A stretch of DNA of 64,000 nt from Oenanthe sinensis. Lineage: Eukaryota > Streptophyta > Magnoliopsida > Apiales > Apiaceae. Location of the stretch: the NCBI GenBank assembly GCA_028671895.1, contig CM053802.1:39718201-39782200 (forward strand), given 5' to 3'. Within the stretch, counting starts at the first letter, position 1. Every line of letters begins with the position of its first letter. The notes beneath the pieces were generated by a model. It saw nothing but the letters and a program-made list of their open reading frames with translations, was not told the DNA's origin and did no database searches. This document shows, in pieces, positions 52,933-63,895 of this stretch. The position numbers and the translations under genes were made by a program.

Positions 52933-53416
52933 TTTAATAAAATTTAAAATTAAGATAATACACTTTTCAAATTACAATAAATTGTATTTACTTGAAAAAT
53001 TAATTATCTCACTTTAAATATCCAACACTCAATATCCAACGGATTTTGCACTTAAGATTCAAGCAAGTTAGTTTTAATCACAGGAACAGTAGCAGGGTCC
53101 ACAATTTTTCAAGTTCAAACAAAAAGGTGTCCACTTTCTAGTTGACAGAAGTTCGAAATTGTCCTTTTTGTTTAGTCAATCAGTTGATTCCAGTTTTGAC
53201 CACAGAAAAATCCACAAAGCTCTAAAGTACAGTATTTTGGAATTTTGTACAAATATTCCTTACACCATGACTCAGAACTTTTTAGATCTACGACTTTTTC
53301 AAGAAGAAACAAATAAAAACTTTCGGCTCAAACTTCAAGAAAAAAAATAGATCTGGGATTTTCAAGAACCAACTCAAACAACACAATAGGATCTCTGTTA
53401 GATGTGTTTAATAGGG

Positions 53417-53428
53417 GCTTTGATACCA
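53417..53428 (-). other. Primer-binding site, copy 2
   Basis: TGGTATCAAAGC on the minus strand, two bases from LTR C. Confidence 0.9.
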
Positions 53429-53430
53429 AT

Positions 53431-54722
53431 TGTTAGGACCAAAGTGTTGTAGAGGGGGGGGTGAATACAACTATTTGAAATTTATGAGAGAATAAACAAT
53501 ATGCAGGTAATAAATGATGACACAGAATTTCAAGAATATATCATTATATTCATTGATGGATTTGCTACAACATTCATAAAAGCATCATGATCAGTTGAAC
53601 AATAAATACAACAATTAAAGCTAGATTCAACTGATCCTCTCTCTCACTTTTTGTTTTACAGTAAATGCTCTCTCTTAAAAATTATCGTTGAAAAATACAG
53701 AGATAAAAGTCTATCTACTAATAAAAACAAAGTGTTGCTTTTATAATGTCATGTAGTCTTGATCTTGTCCTTTTTGTGTACGTGGCCCAATCAGGACTTC
53801 GATAACAAAAAGTACTTTCCCAACAACTCTGGATCAACCGTTCACAATAAGCCACTTGTCCCTTGAACATTAAATGTTACATATCTACCCGCATCTCGAT
53901 CTTCGCCTGGACCCATCTCGATCTCGATCTTCGCCTGGACCCATCTCGATCTCGATCTGTGTAAATCTCGATCTCGATCTGGGAGAATCTCGATCTCGAT
54001 CTATGAAGATATCGATCTGGGAGGATCTCGATCTATGAAGATCTCGATCTCGATCTGGGAGAATCTCGATCTCGATCTATCACCTGGATCGAGATTTGAC
54101 TTTGCAGTGTTTTACTTCACTTGCAAATCTCGATCCGCATCTCGATCTGCTGTGGATCGACATTTGCCTTAGCAAATATGCACACATCCAATGTTGACCT
54201 TCATTAGTGACTAATTGAGAATTAACCTTTATGAGCAAGTTTCCTTAGCTTCTTCAATTTCTTTTCCTCACTCAATTCAAATGAGATCTTCTATTACTGA
54301 CATGAACTTACCTCCAATGTCCTGACACTTGATGCAATGGTCTGGTTCATAAGTGACTAGTCTTGTAGGGGTTCTTGCTTCTGAATGTCAGTTCTCATTT
54401 GTTGATTAACCTTTACATTATCCAGATGTTGTTATACATTACATGAAATCACTTTGGTCTTCTTGATACTTCTTTGACATTAATTTGATTCTCCATTAGA
54501 TAAGTTAGGGCATGAGCAATACTCAGATTGAACTTCTTCTCACTTATGCATCCTTGATTAACCAAATTAGTTACTTGTAGTTACCAAGTATCATTGCCAT
54601 TTCTTCAGTTGATTGATTCCATGTGCTTCTTCAGTTTCTCTTGTTTTGCTGTTGTTTTATCTTTTACTTAGTTGAGTTACATAGTAATTAAGTGTTACAA
54701 GTTAGTACACCTATGCCTTTCA
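53431..54722 (-). repeat. LTR C (5' LTR of copy 2)
   Basis: 1292 bp, ends TGTTAGGACC and CCTATGCCTTTCA. One 28-base CCTGGACCC...GATC unit fewer than A and B. Private variants include GGACC, ACAACAATT near 53608 and CGATAAC near 53801. Confidence 0.93.
53892..54162 (-). repeat. ATCTCGATC array in LTR C
   Basis: Shortest of the three LTR arrays (two CCTGGACCC spacers instead of three) and has a mutated ATATCGATC unit near 54008. Confidence 0.88.
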
Positions 54723-54727
54723 GTAGG
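54723..54727. repeat. Target-site duplication of the dimer, right copy (gtagg)
   Basis: Equals 26713-26717. Confidence 0.93.
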
Positions 54728-55009
54728 TCAGGAAGAATGAGATAAGATGGAAGTACTAGAATACATCTGAAATGAGGGAATGATAGTAGGGAACGAGCCA
54801 AATTCATTGGAGATGTATGATAGAAAAGAAACAGGGAAGGAGAATAGTAATGGATGAAACTGAACGGGATAAGAAATGAAAATGGGTGGAGGAGAATGAA
54901 TTAATTTATATTTATTTTTGGGTGGCTAGGATTAAATGTAGATATAAAAAATGTGGGGATAGGATTAGGTCTCAGTTATCATTTTAAGAGAGGGTCTCAT
55001 TTGAGCATT

Positions 55010-55012
<3 letters not shown>

Positions 55013-55041
<29 letters not shown>
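55013..55041. repeat. (AT)n microsatellite
   Basis: About 14 AT units directly outside the right TIR-like repeat. Confidence 0.95.
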
Positions 55042-55044
<3 letters not shown>

Positions 55045-55672
55045 GCTGGGGATATGGGACATGAAAGCTCATAAACTTTTGGAAGTAATTTTCCTATTTT
55101 CCTATGTATCCACATCCTAAAAAGATGGCGCTTATTCTTTTTATTCCTCGTAAAAAGACATCAGACATCGATCCACATCTTCTTCTTTCTTTTTTGCAAT
55201 ATTGTTTTACACAAATCTTACAACCGAGTAGACTTGCAACAAACTTTGTCTTAGCAGCAAAAAAAAAATACTTTAAAAGAGCAACCAATCAACACTAAAT
55301 ACTTTAATCTTTTCAAGTTTTTACCTCTGCGATAGAAATGAAATGTGAGAGTATCACAACTATTCATAATATATTATTTAATACACCTAAAAAACACATT
55401 TTAAATTTATTTTATAAGTTAGTTATTCAATATTTTCACATAATCAAATTTATTTTATAAATAAAAATTAAAATATCAAAAATTTCACTCTTTACTTATT
55501 ATACGAGCACAATTTAAAAATATATAAAAAATAATTAATAATTTATATTCAAAATTTATAAGATTTCTTAAATCACTTTTCTATATATTTTAATGATATA
55601 TATCATTAAAAAAGGGTTATTAATGAAAAGTAAAAAATTATTTATGTAGAACCATAAATAATTTTTGAGAAT
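55042..55672. other. AT-rich intergenic DNA, no gene seen
   Basis: Short opposing ORFs near 55100-55290 have no recognisable domain; from 55320 the DNA is very AT-rich. Confidence 0.5.
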
Positions 55673-56878
55673 TGTTGTAAATGCACCTAAATGGGGGTAA
55701 ATAGGTCTTTTAGCCGACTATATCCAATTTTAAAATATTACCAAGGCTTTATAGTTGACTGTAATATGAACAGTTTGTTGTGCCTTAAGAACTGGCTTAC
55801 TGTTTTCAATCTGACAAACAATTATAGTAGGCTAGAATGGAAAAACAGTTAAAAGCAAGTATGGAAAGAAAGCACACGACGTTTAGCCATGTTTAACCCC
55901 TAAGTCTAATGGTCTATGTGCTGGTTCCTTATCAACTTGGTAAGAGAATATATATTAATCAATAATAATCCAATTACAAGATTAAGTTATATCTCCCTTT
56001 AACCCAAGCACTGAAACTGGCTTGCTACAATCCCTAGCAATCCTGAGCATAACGATTTCAGCTTGCTATTATCTTCTTCTTTGCAATCTGTTCTTGAACG
56101 TTTGAATTCCTTGAGTCCCAATCTTGAATTCCTTGTTCTCTGAACTCTTTGCCTTGTAGAAATAACACAACCTCAATCTTCAAATCTCCCTGTTCTAATC
56201 TAGAACCCCTTGCCACTTTAACAATTCTCAATTACACTTTTAACAATACAATGAATAAAAAGTGTTTACAACTCAAACTATATTATCTAAATATTATGTA
56301 ATCAATATAAGATCAAGCTTAGTTTATAGAAAATTGAATCAAAGCTTTTCAAGATAACAAGAGTTGTAGTATTGTTAAAAACTGAAAGAAAAGCCAGCCC
56401 AAGTTATATACGAATGTATACAACGGCTACTTTGAATTATAGATAGAATAGAATATTTATAAATCAGAATAATTCAAAGCATAACTATAGGAGAAAGAGA
56501 TAAAAACGATTTTGAGATAGCTCCTATAATTATGAATAAGATATGATAGTATTTGTTGATAAAAGAATTTGAATGCAAATCAATAACTTCCTAAATTTTA
56601 GGAACACGTTTTTAATTAAAATATGAATTTAATCATGTATTAAAAATGTAATACTCAGTTGAATGCACATATATAATAATCCTACACACGATATAAATCT
56701 GATCTGCACAAACAGTTAGAATTCTTTTCTCTGTAGGACACTGTTCCAGCAAGCTGTTATATCATGACAACAGACTGTTATGCTTTTACTTATAAGTCCT
56801 GCAAAACTAAATTAGTACATGCAATATGGCAAGCTATAACAAGTAAACAAGTATACATAGATTATATACATTCCAACA
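55673..56878 (-). repeat. Probable solo copia-type LTR
   Basis: Starts TGTTGTAAATGCACC and ends ACATTCCAACA, with TGTTG/CAACA inverted ends. The CACCTAAATGGGGGTAAATAG stretch near the left end follows the G-run pattern of the other minus-strand copia LTRs. It is flanked by agaat (55668-55672) and agcat (56879-56883), a 5-bp duplication with one mismatch. No interior is attached on either side, so it is best read as a solo LTR. Confidence 0.5.
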
Positions 56879-56883
56879 AGCAT

Positions 56884-57524
56884 CTACCTGGTTCCAATGT
56901 GTGATCATCAAAATAATGAGGGTTACATACAAGTATTAAAATTCTCTTATCATATTTTTAAATAATAAAAACTAGGAATATTTTTTCTATTTTTGCCTTT
57001 CTTTCATAAATATTGTGTCATTAAAGTCATTAAGTTGTTTAAAAAGTTCATAAATTTTAGTCATATATTAAAATAATGTTTTATATATTTTTATTATGTA
57101 ACAAAATTTTAAATTTTTTAATACATTTTCTTAATTTTTTAAATCATCTATTTAAATTGTCTAAAAACTATAAATTATAATCACTCATTAAAATAACTTT
57201 TTATATTTTTTTATTATATAAACTACGATTTTAATTGTCTTTTATTAACAATCTTAAAATTTTATGAAAAAAATTAACTTTTATTTTTTTAATAATTTTA
57301 TAAAACAATATTCATTAATGTTAAATTTCAAAATTATTATTTTATCTATATTATATTATAATATATTAGTTTATGTATAATCCTTTTGAATGTATTTAAT
57401 TAAAATTTAAATTTCAAATTTATTATTTTATCTATATTATATTATATTAGTTTATGTATAATCCTTTTCAATGAATCTAAAAGATAAATATATGATACTT
57501 TTATTGAGTTCCTTTGTGTATACG
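56884..57524. other. AT-rich DNA with a local duplication
   Basis: No gene. A stretch of about 60 bases (TTTATCTATATTATATTATA ... AGTTTATGTATAATCCTTTT) is present twice, at about 57340-57390 and 57427-57470. Confidence 0.6.
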
Positions 57525-59402
57525 TGTTAGATCCCGAAGTATCGTAGAAGGGGAGGTTGAATACGATACTCACAATAATTTAAATTCTTTTCAGAATTTG
57601 TGAATAAATAAATTATTGTTTTTGATGAGGGTTCGAGTCCTTGTAGTGTTTAGGAGGGTGCCTTACTAATTTTCTGTATTTATGAATAATCATTAAGGAT
57701 CTAGAAAATTAGCAAGTGAATAAACAAGATAAGGTTCAGGGAATATATCTTTCGTATATAAACCCAGAGGGGTGCTACACACAGTTTTAATGAACCGATT
57801 TCTAAAGAGTAAATTAGTTCTTTGCTTCTACAAAGAGATATAACTTATTCCCTATACAATATTTGACTATGTGTTTGTACTAAAGGAATCAAGCTAACAA
57901 AGAGTGTTTTATACTAGCCCTATGTATTTTCAACATAATGAACCGGCTAGAATATAAAACTTCGATGAAGAAGGTATGTGTATGGCTTTGTATCACTTCT
58001 TCTTCGACTTCTATTTCTTCTCTGTATCTCTCTGTGTGGTTGTATATTTCAAGAACTCAAAATGAGCAGGCCATTTTGTTTATGTAGTGTAGACTTTTAA
58101 AATCAATTAGAATTGATTTTAATCCAATGTAACTGGTGAGTGGCGCTTGGAGAGAAGTTAAATGGCGCCCCATACATTGCTTGCCTTGTGTAGGAACAAC
58201 TTGTACTTAGAATTAAATCTATGTTGCGTCTGTACATTAAGGTGCGCCTCACACACAGTTTACCTTGTATAGGAACAAATTGTACTTGGAATTAAATCTA
58301 TGTTGCGCCTGAACCTTAAGTTGCGCCTCACATATGGATTCCTTTGTATAGGAGCAAGTTGCGTCTGTTGTACTTAGAATTAAATCTAAGTGGCGCCTGA
58401 ACACTTAAGTTGTGCCCCATGCATGATTTTGCCTTCTATAGGAGCAACTTATGCCTCTTGTACTTAGAATTAAATCTAAGTGGTGCAAGAACACTTAAGT
58501 TGCGCTCCATACATGGTTTTGCCTTGTATAGGAGGAACTTGTGCTAAGTGGCACCTATACATGGTAGTGTATAGTTTCCTTAGACAATTTTCATGCTTTT
58601 TATGAGTGGCTCCTCAAGAGTGAATCCTTTGTGTGTCTTCTTGACTTAGAAAATTTTCTAATCTTCAGTACAACTCAATTTTCTTCAGTCTCTCTTCCAA
58701 TCTTTTCCGCAATCAAATATTTTCTTCAGAATGAATAAGATGATTATTTTCTTGATGTGTTTATGCTTAGTGCACTGGTCTGTTCACAAACGACCAACAC
58801 TGAATCAAATCCTCTTATCCTCTTTATAATTCTAGTTGACATTGCCTCAGCTGTTTCATTGCTTCGAACACTGACTGTTAATAAACACTGTACTTTCACT
58901 GAAATCTTTCTAGTACTTAGACAATGTCTTAATTGCTCCTACAATCTTGAATACTTCATTTTCTATTTTTCACTGACGCTTGAACATATAAATGAACATC
59001 TTTCAGTGAGTATAACTTCAAGACTGCAGTTGTCTTCTTTAACCTTTGTCTTTACCCTGTCTTCAAAATTCTTTCAGATTCCTATGCTTCGAACACTGTC
59101 TATCTTCAATCAATGATAATACACTGAAAACTTCTAGTGGCACTTCTATACTGAATCTTTAACACTTCTGAAACCCTGAAAGTCTTTAAACATTATTCTT
59201 CATTGAGGCATGAACATATTAATGAACTTCTTTCAGTGACTTATAATAGACTTCAAAACTTCTTCTAATGTCTTAATTTGCTGTATCTGCCTTATCTTCA
59301 TTTCTTCCTGATTTTCTTGTAGACGTGATATTATTTTCCTGTCATGTTCCAGTGTTGAGTTATCACGATTACTATTCATACAACTTTGTAATTTCACCAA
59401 CA
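57525..59402 (-). repeat. 3' LTR of the right-hand copia element
   Basis: Starts TGTTAGATCCCGAAG, then a weak G-run (AAGGGGAGGTTGAATACG), and ends ATTTCACCAACA before the PPT. 58740-59400 is related to the right parts of the LTRs at 2356 and 3698. The left flank is atacg; its partner was not found. Confidence 0.75.
58138..58562 (-). repeat. Tandem repeats with GCGCC motifs in the LTR
   Basis: Four or more diverged units of roughly 75-105 bp, each with TTGTACTTAGAATTAAATCT, a GCGCC-type motif, TTAAGTTGCGCC and TGTATAGGAGCAA. The motif is that of the array at 2728-3142, here organised in longer units. Confidence 0.75.
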
Positions 59403-59416
59403 ATCTCCCCCTATTT
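59403..59416 (-). other. Polypurine tract of the right-hand copia element
   Basis: AAATAGGGGGAGAT on the minus strand beside the LTR. A second PPT-like CTCAGGGGGAG lies inside at 59755-59765. Confidence 0.85.
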
Positions 59417-60280
59417 GATTGTTAAACTTAGCAAACAAATCCCATAGAGAGGATAACTCAACTAATAACTAAAAAAATTAATGGTCCGGGACTTGTAAAT
59501 AATACTACTGGTTTTTCTGCATCAGATTCTGCATTTCTAGATTTCTTGAGTAACTGAAATGAAAGTTGTTTGTTCTTCTAGCACTAACCTGATATTCATG
59601 TAGTATCATCTTCTTTTCTATCTGTTTGAGCTTTCTTTACTTAAAAATCCTTCATAATTTGAACTTAAAGATCTTATCATGAACAGAGCTTCATAAGAAT
59701 CAAAATTCCTGGGAACGTCTTCAGTAGAACATAGAACATAGCTCAAGTAATGTTCTCCCCCTGAGAATGTGATTCTACTTCTTTTTCTTCTTCTCCCTTT
59801 AGATGAACAATGAAAGTGTCATTTCTTTTCTGTATATCCCACTTGTATGAGGAATCCTCTAATGACAAATCCTTTCAAGTATAAGATACAGTTTCTTGAT
59901 TCTCCCATATTCTTTCTTTTCCTTAATTCTCCCATAAGGATCAGAACCCATAAGGATTAGAAGAATCTTCTTTTTCTTGTCTAACTTCTACCCCTAAGGA
60001 TATGAAGATAAGACTTTCTCTTTTTTCTTATCTACTAAATTATGCCCCTTAGTTGAGGAATCCTTTACTGGACCATAAAATTTCTCATGGGTTGTATTTC
60101 AAAGAAGATCCTCGTTAGTCATTGATTGGGAAAACATAGTAGCTTTTCTTTCAAAAGTAGCATTTAGCAAGGGTAAGTGTTTGGTCTTTGGTTTCCTCAC
60201 TTCTACTACGTTCGGTTGGTGTTTACACTTCTTTGTCTAGCACTTGGAAGTGTTTCACTCTTTCTCTCCCTATCTCTCAC

Positions 60281-60751
60281 TCAAGTGTATCTTTCCCTCA
60301 ATTTCACACAAGTGTTTCTCTCCCTCACTTTCACTCTGCATTCAAAATATAGCATTCTGTACCTGCAAGTGAAATTCGTCAATTCATATAAATTCCCAAC
60401 ACCTGATTCATCAAAATGAACTGAATCACTATCAGGTGGAGAATCGCCTCGTAGAGGTGTTCTTGATCTATCATGCATAAGCACTGTCTCATCACCAGAC
60501 TCATTAACTTTTGCTAAATCACTGTGTAGTGGAGCCTCACCTCTTTGAGATGAGTTATCCCAAGATATTAATTTTTTTAGGGAATCCTGCCTTATTCTAT
60601 CAAAGGGTTGTCTCACACATTCTCCGTAAATGAGAGGTATATTTCCCTTTTTAGGGTCTAGAAATATTCCTTCTAGGAGGGTCACCACATTGGATTCTGT
60701 AATGAATGGCAGTTGAGAACCCATGATTCTCTTATTAGCCTGTGAAGGCAT
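60281..60751 (-). pseudogene. Remnant ORF in the ORF3 position (uncertain)
   Basis: Open frame of 157 codons from an ATG at 60751 (MPSQANKRIMGSQLPF). It has no recognised domain, but includes two related acidic Ser/Asp segments (PLHSDLAKVNESGDE and PLRGDSPPDSDSVHFDES) like the low-complexity linkers of ORF3. Upstream (60900-61060, minus strand) there is another open stretch with stops. The position, between the PPT and where pol would be, suggests a decayed ORF3. Sequence similarity to the two intact ORF3 families was not evident to me. Confidence 0.3.
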
Positions 60752-61200
60752 GTCCTGCACAGGATCTATCTATGAAGGCTCTTTTGTCTCAACAACTTCA
60801 TTTACCATAACAAATGGTAAATAAAGAAGTTAAGAAATGTTGCCTGTACCTCTCACTGTGCACTCCTTGCAATGTGTTCCTAGAATTTATCTATTTAGGT
60901 CTACCATCAGCGTGAGTGCCGGTGGTGTGCTTGACTCAGTACAAGGTGCTCTGGTTGACGAACGAATATCAATGGTCTCACCCTGTTGGGAGAATGATTC
61001 CAGAGATAGTTTTATTGCCTTTTCAGCTCTACATGCTTTTGAGAAAATGCAAATGAGCTTACAGTTACCTCAGTTTATATACTTCTTTTCTTCTCTAGAG
61101 GTAGAGCTGTGGGTGTACTTCCGACTTCATCCTTATTGTGAGATACAGTTTTATGGATTAGGTTTTGATTATTTTGTCTTAATGATAAGTGTAAATTAAA

Positions 61201-62268
61201 TTAGCATTAGGAAGTTACTAATTAATATAGTAATCCTCCCTTAGGTTATTCGAAGTGACAGTCAACGAGAAGAAAGTCAAATTGGGTCAAGCTGCTTTTA
61301 TAAACAAAACTAAATGATTTTTTTCTCTACATATATTTAGATAAGATTTATCAAAATAATGATAAAATCAAATCTAATTTATATATCTTATATTTTGTGG
61401 CATATACTGAAGATGAACAAATACAGTATTTTAACACGGCTTTTACGAGTCAGAAAATGTGTTATCTATTCAAAAGAGTGTTTGTTTTAAAGGTTTTCAA
61501 GGGAATATATTTTAAATTTATTTTCTAAATATATTTGTTCAATTTATCTTCAACAAAGTTCTGCCTAGATATAAAATACAGATTTTATCCCGGAAGCCCT
61601 GAATTGTCCTATTTCTTTGGATAATTTACATTTTAATTCAAATTAAATATTCCTTGGACTTCATAGTCATATTATTTTAGGAATATTATATTTGAATATA
61701 TTTTGAGTCAAAACTTTAGTCCAAACATTGACAAGTTCCGACAAATGGCTATCGAGTATTGTTTCGGGCTATAAGGATAGCGAAACGATCTTTTTTTCAA
61801 AGTAGTATCTACACCTGTCTAAATGACTTGAAACTTGGGGAATGTCATTAGAATGTTTAAAAAGAATTTTAGGATTTTTTTCATAATTTTTGGGTGACTT
61901 TTATTTTTGGCCTGTATTCCCGATTACGTTATTGGTTGTTCGGTCAATTAAAAGTCAATGAAGGTCAACTCCAAATTGAGTAGGACTTTGACCATGACCT
62001 ATTGGGATGATTCCCAGATGGTTCCCAAATTTTCATAATTTTTGGAACATATTTTGAAAAACGTCATATTTCTAACGTATCGTTCGGTTTCATGTTTATT
62101 AGCTTAAATATTTTACTGAATAAGGTACACACGTTTTTCCAAGCACCTATGTGGCCTCTTTCAGCTGATTCAACTTTAATTTGAATTGTTGTGGCTATCC
62201 TTGCTCCATGTAAACCCTTGTCCCCTTGTCCCCTTTTAAAATAAATCAAAAATGCCTCATTTTTGGCC
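61201..62268. other. AT-rich DNA, probable U3 of a gypsy-type LTR
   Basis: No ORF of note. From about 61740 the sequence (AGCGAAACGATC, ACTTGAAACTTGGGGAATG, GGTCAACTCC) reads like the U3 of plant Ty3/gypsy LTRs, but no start with TG and no second copy can be shown. Confidence 0.35.
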
Positions 62269-62276
62269 TATAAATA
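62269..62276 (+). promoter_or_regulatory. TATA box of a gypsy-like LTR or promoter
   Basis: GGCCTATAAATAAAGCCCTC is a strong plant-type TATA box, followed by a long leader with three TTTTCCGGCGAC-like repeats near 62558-62591. Nothing coding follows before the window ends. Confidence 0.5.
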
Positions 62277-62931
62277 AAGCCCTCCCCCCACACCATTTGT
62301 TAAGCCATTTAGTGCCAAGTATATGCTGCATATTTCACTCCAAAGAAGCTCTCAAGATCAGAAGGTTTTCATCTCCAAGAGTTCTTGCCCTTTAAGCTTA
62401 GTTCTTTCATAGATCTTACCCCTTTCAAGCTTAAAAACCCATATACTTGCACTAATCACACACCAACCATACAAGTCCCTTTAGGCTACCCAAAGACAAT
62501 ATATCTACTGCCCTTAGACTTGTTTAGTTTCCCCCAAAGTTATACCAAAAGATCATATTCCGGCGATTTTCCGGCGACTTTTTCCGGCGACTACTTTTTG
62601 TGTGTTTTGACTTCTAAACTAGTTTTTTCTCTTGATTTCTCTCTAGATCTCAAGGGTTACAAGTTGGTTCTATTATTATATATATTTATATATATTCAGC
62701 AGCCTATATAATATATATATACTTACTTGTTTCGATTTTTAGATATATTATATAGTTAGCCTAGTTTACGATTTATATATACACGAGCTTTAATTGTTTG
62801 TTCTCTCTTAGTATATATAGATTGTGTTGGTATTTGGGGGAGCCTTCTTTTCATCTCTTACTCTCCCAAATTAGTTGTACATATCCTTGGCTTACTCATC
62901 CGGGATTAATAACGACTCCAAGTTACTTAAG

Positions 62932-63460
62932 TTCCGAGTAGAGACCGATTTATATAAATCTCATATAGAGGTATAAACAAAAGGACTCCTTGTTGAATTT
63001 GGTAATTAAACTAGCTTTTATTCCGAGTAGAGACCGATTTGTATAAGTCTTATATAGGACATAAACAAAAAGACTCCTTGTTGAATATTTGCAAGTTAGC
63101 CATTTTATTTCCGAGTTGAGATAATATTCGTATAAGTCTACATTATAAGACATAAACGAACATCTCCTTGTTTGAAATAAAAAGAGGCATAAACTAAATT
63201 ATATTCCGAGATTAGAATATTTGTATAAATCTCATATATTATTTAGAGATATAAACGAAGCTCTCTCGTAGAATATTTTTAAAGTTTAATCTCACTTTAA
63301 TTCCAAGTTGAGAATTTTTGTATAAGTCTATATATTAAGACATAAACAAAAGTACTCCTTGTTTGAATTATTAAGTGAAAGAAACCAACCTAGAATCCGA
63401 GTTAGATACTATTCGTATAAGTCGAGGTACGACATAAACGAAACATCCTCGTTGAATCTT
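62932..63460. repeat. Six-unit tandem repeat, about 90-bp period
   Basis: Diverged units start near 62934, 63021, 63109, 63203, 63300 and 63393. Each has TTCCGAGT, then GTATAAGTCT, ACATAAAC and CTCCTTGTTGAAT. Such minisatellites are common in untranslated parts of large plant gypsy elements. Confidence 0.85.
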
Positions 63461-63727
63461 AGTGGTTTATTTCGAGTTTGTTTTAAAGGCCAACTTAATT
63501 GTTGCTCTAGGCCTTATAAACAACTTGATTTCTAAAACGAGCTTGACATAAGTTAAGTCAATATATTCGGCCATTAGTTTAGATCATACACCCCGGCCTT
63601 ATATATCGAACAAAAATAAATAAAGTAGTTAGAAAACGTACTTGATCTCATTCAAGTCAAATATATTTGGTCTATATCTTGACCTTATATATCCCTATAT
63701 ATATTATATATATATATTTGCTTTAAG

Positions 63728-63895
63728 TGCTTGCATTGCATTCATACGCTTTACATATCGCAATTTACTTTAGCATATTAACTTTAAAGTACTTGCATTC
63801 ATACGCTTTACATATCGCAATTTACTTTAACATATTTACTTTAAAATACTTGCATTCATACGCTTTACATAACGTACTTTACTTTAGCATACACA
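63728..63895. repeat. Three-unit tandem repeat, about 57-63-bp period
   Basis: CTTGCATTCATACGCTTTAC followed by ATATCGCAATTTACTTTA and a short tail, repeated at about 63728, 63790 and 63847. Confidence 0.85.

Larger units (their letters stand above)
26718..54722 (-). mobile_element. Tandem dimer of a Sirevirus-like copia element: LTR-internal-LTR-internal-LTR
   Basis: Three LTRs (A 26718-28024, B 40071-41389, C 53431-54722) alternate with two internal regions of 12046 and 12041 bp. All read on the minus strand. LTR B is the 5' LTR of copy 1 and the 3' LTR of copy 2: it has a PBS on its left and a PPT on its right. One gtagg duplication flanks the whole. Copies share defects (a TAG in pol) but each also has private changes, so duplication came after the TAG and some time ago. 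Unequal recombination between LTRs is the simplest cause. Confidence 0.93.
25848..55002. mobile_element. Small TIR-bounded element split by the 28-kb dimer (tentative)
   Basis: AATGAGACCCTCCTTATAAT and following (25848-25885) is an imperfect inverted repeat of 54962-55002 (GGTCTCAGTTATCATTTTAA, then GAGAGGGTCTCATT). Roughly four of five positions match over 35 bases. The retrotransposon dimer lies between them at 26718-54722, so without it and one TSD copy the element is about 1.15 kb, the size of a non-autonomous DNA transposon. No transposase was seen, and its target duplication could not be read. Between the left TIR and the dimer there is a CT/AC-rich stretch (26010-26210) that looks like a plant 5' leader. 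Confidence 0.35.
57525..61200 (-). mobile_element. 3' part of a decayed minus-strand copia element
   Basis: A 1.88-kb LTR, a polypurine tract and about 1.8 kb of interior. The first 60 bases inside the PPT (ATTGTTAAACTTAGC..., GAGGATAACTCAACTAA) match the same place in the dimer. No gag, pol or second LTR lies in the window; the right limit is uncertain because the interior grades into different DNA near 61200. Confidence 0.6.

Noticed and set aside
60837..61199. 120-codon plus-strand ORF
   Set aside because: No domain, and the opposite strand shows decayed ORF3-like coding remnants.
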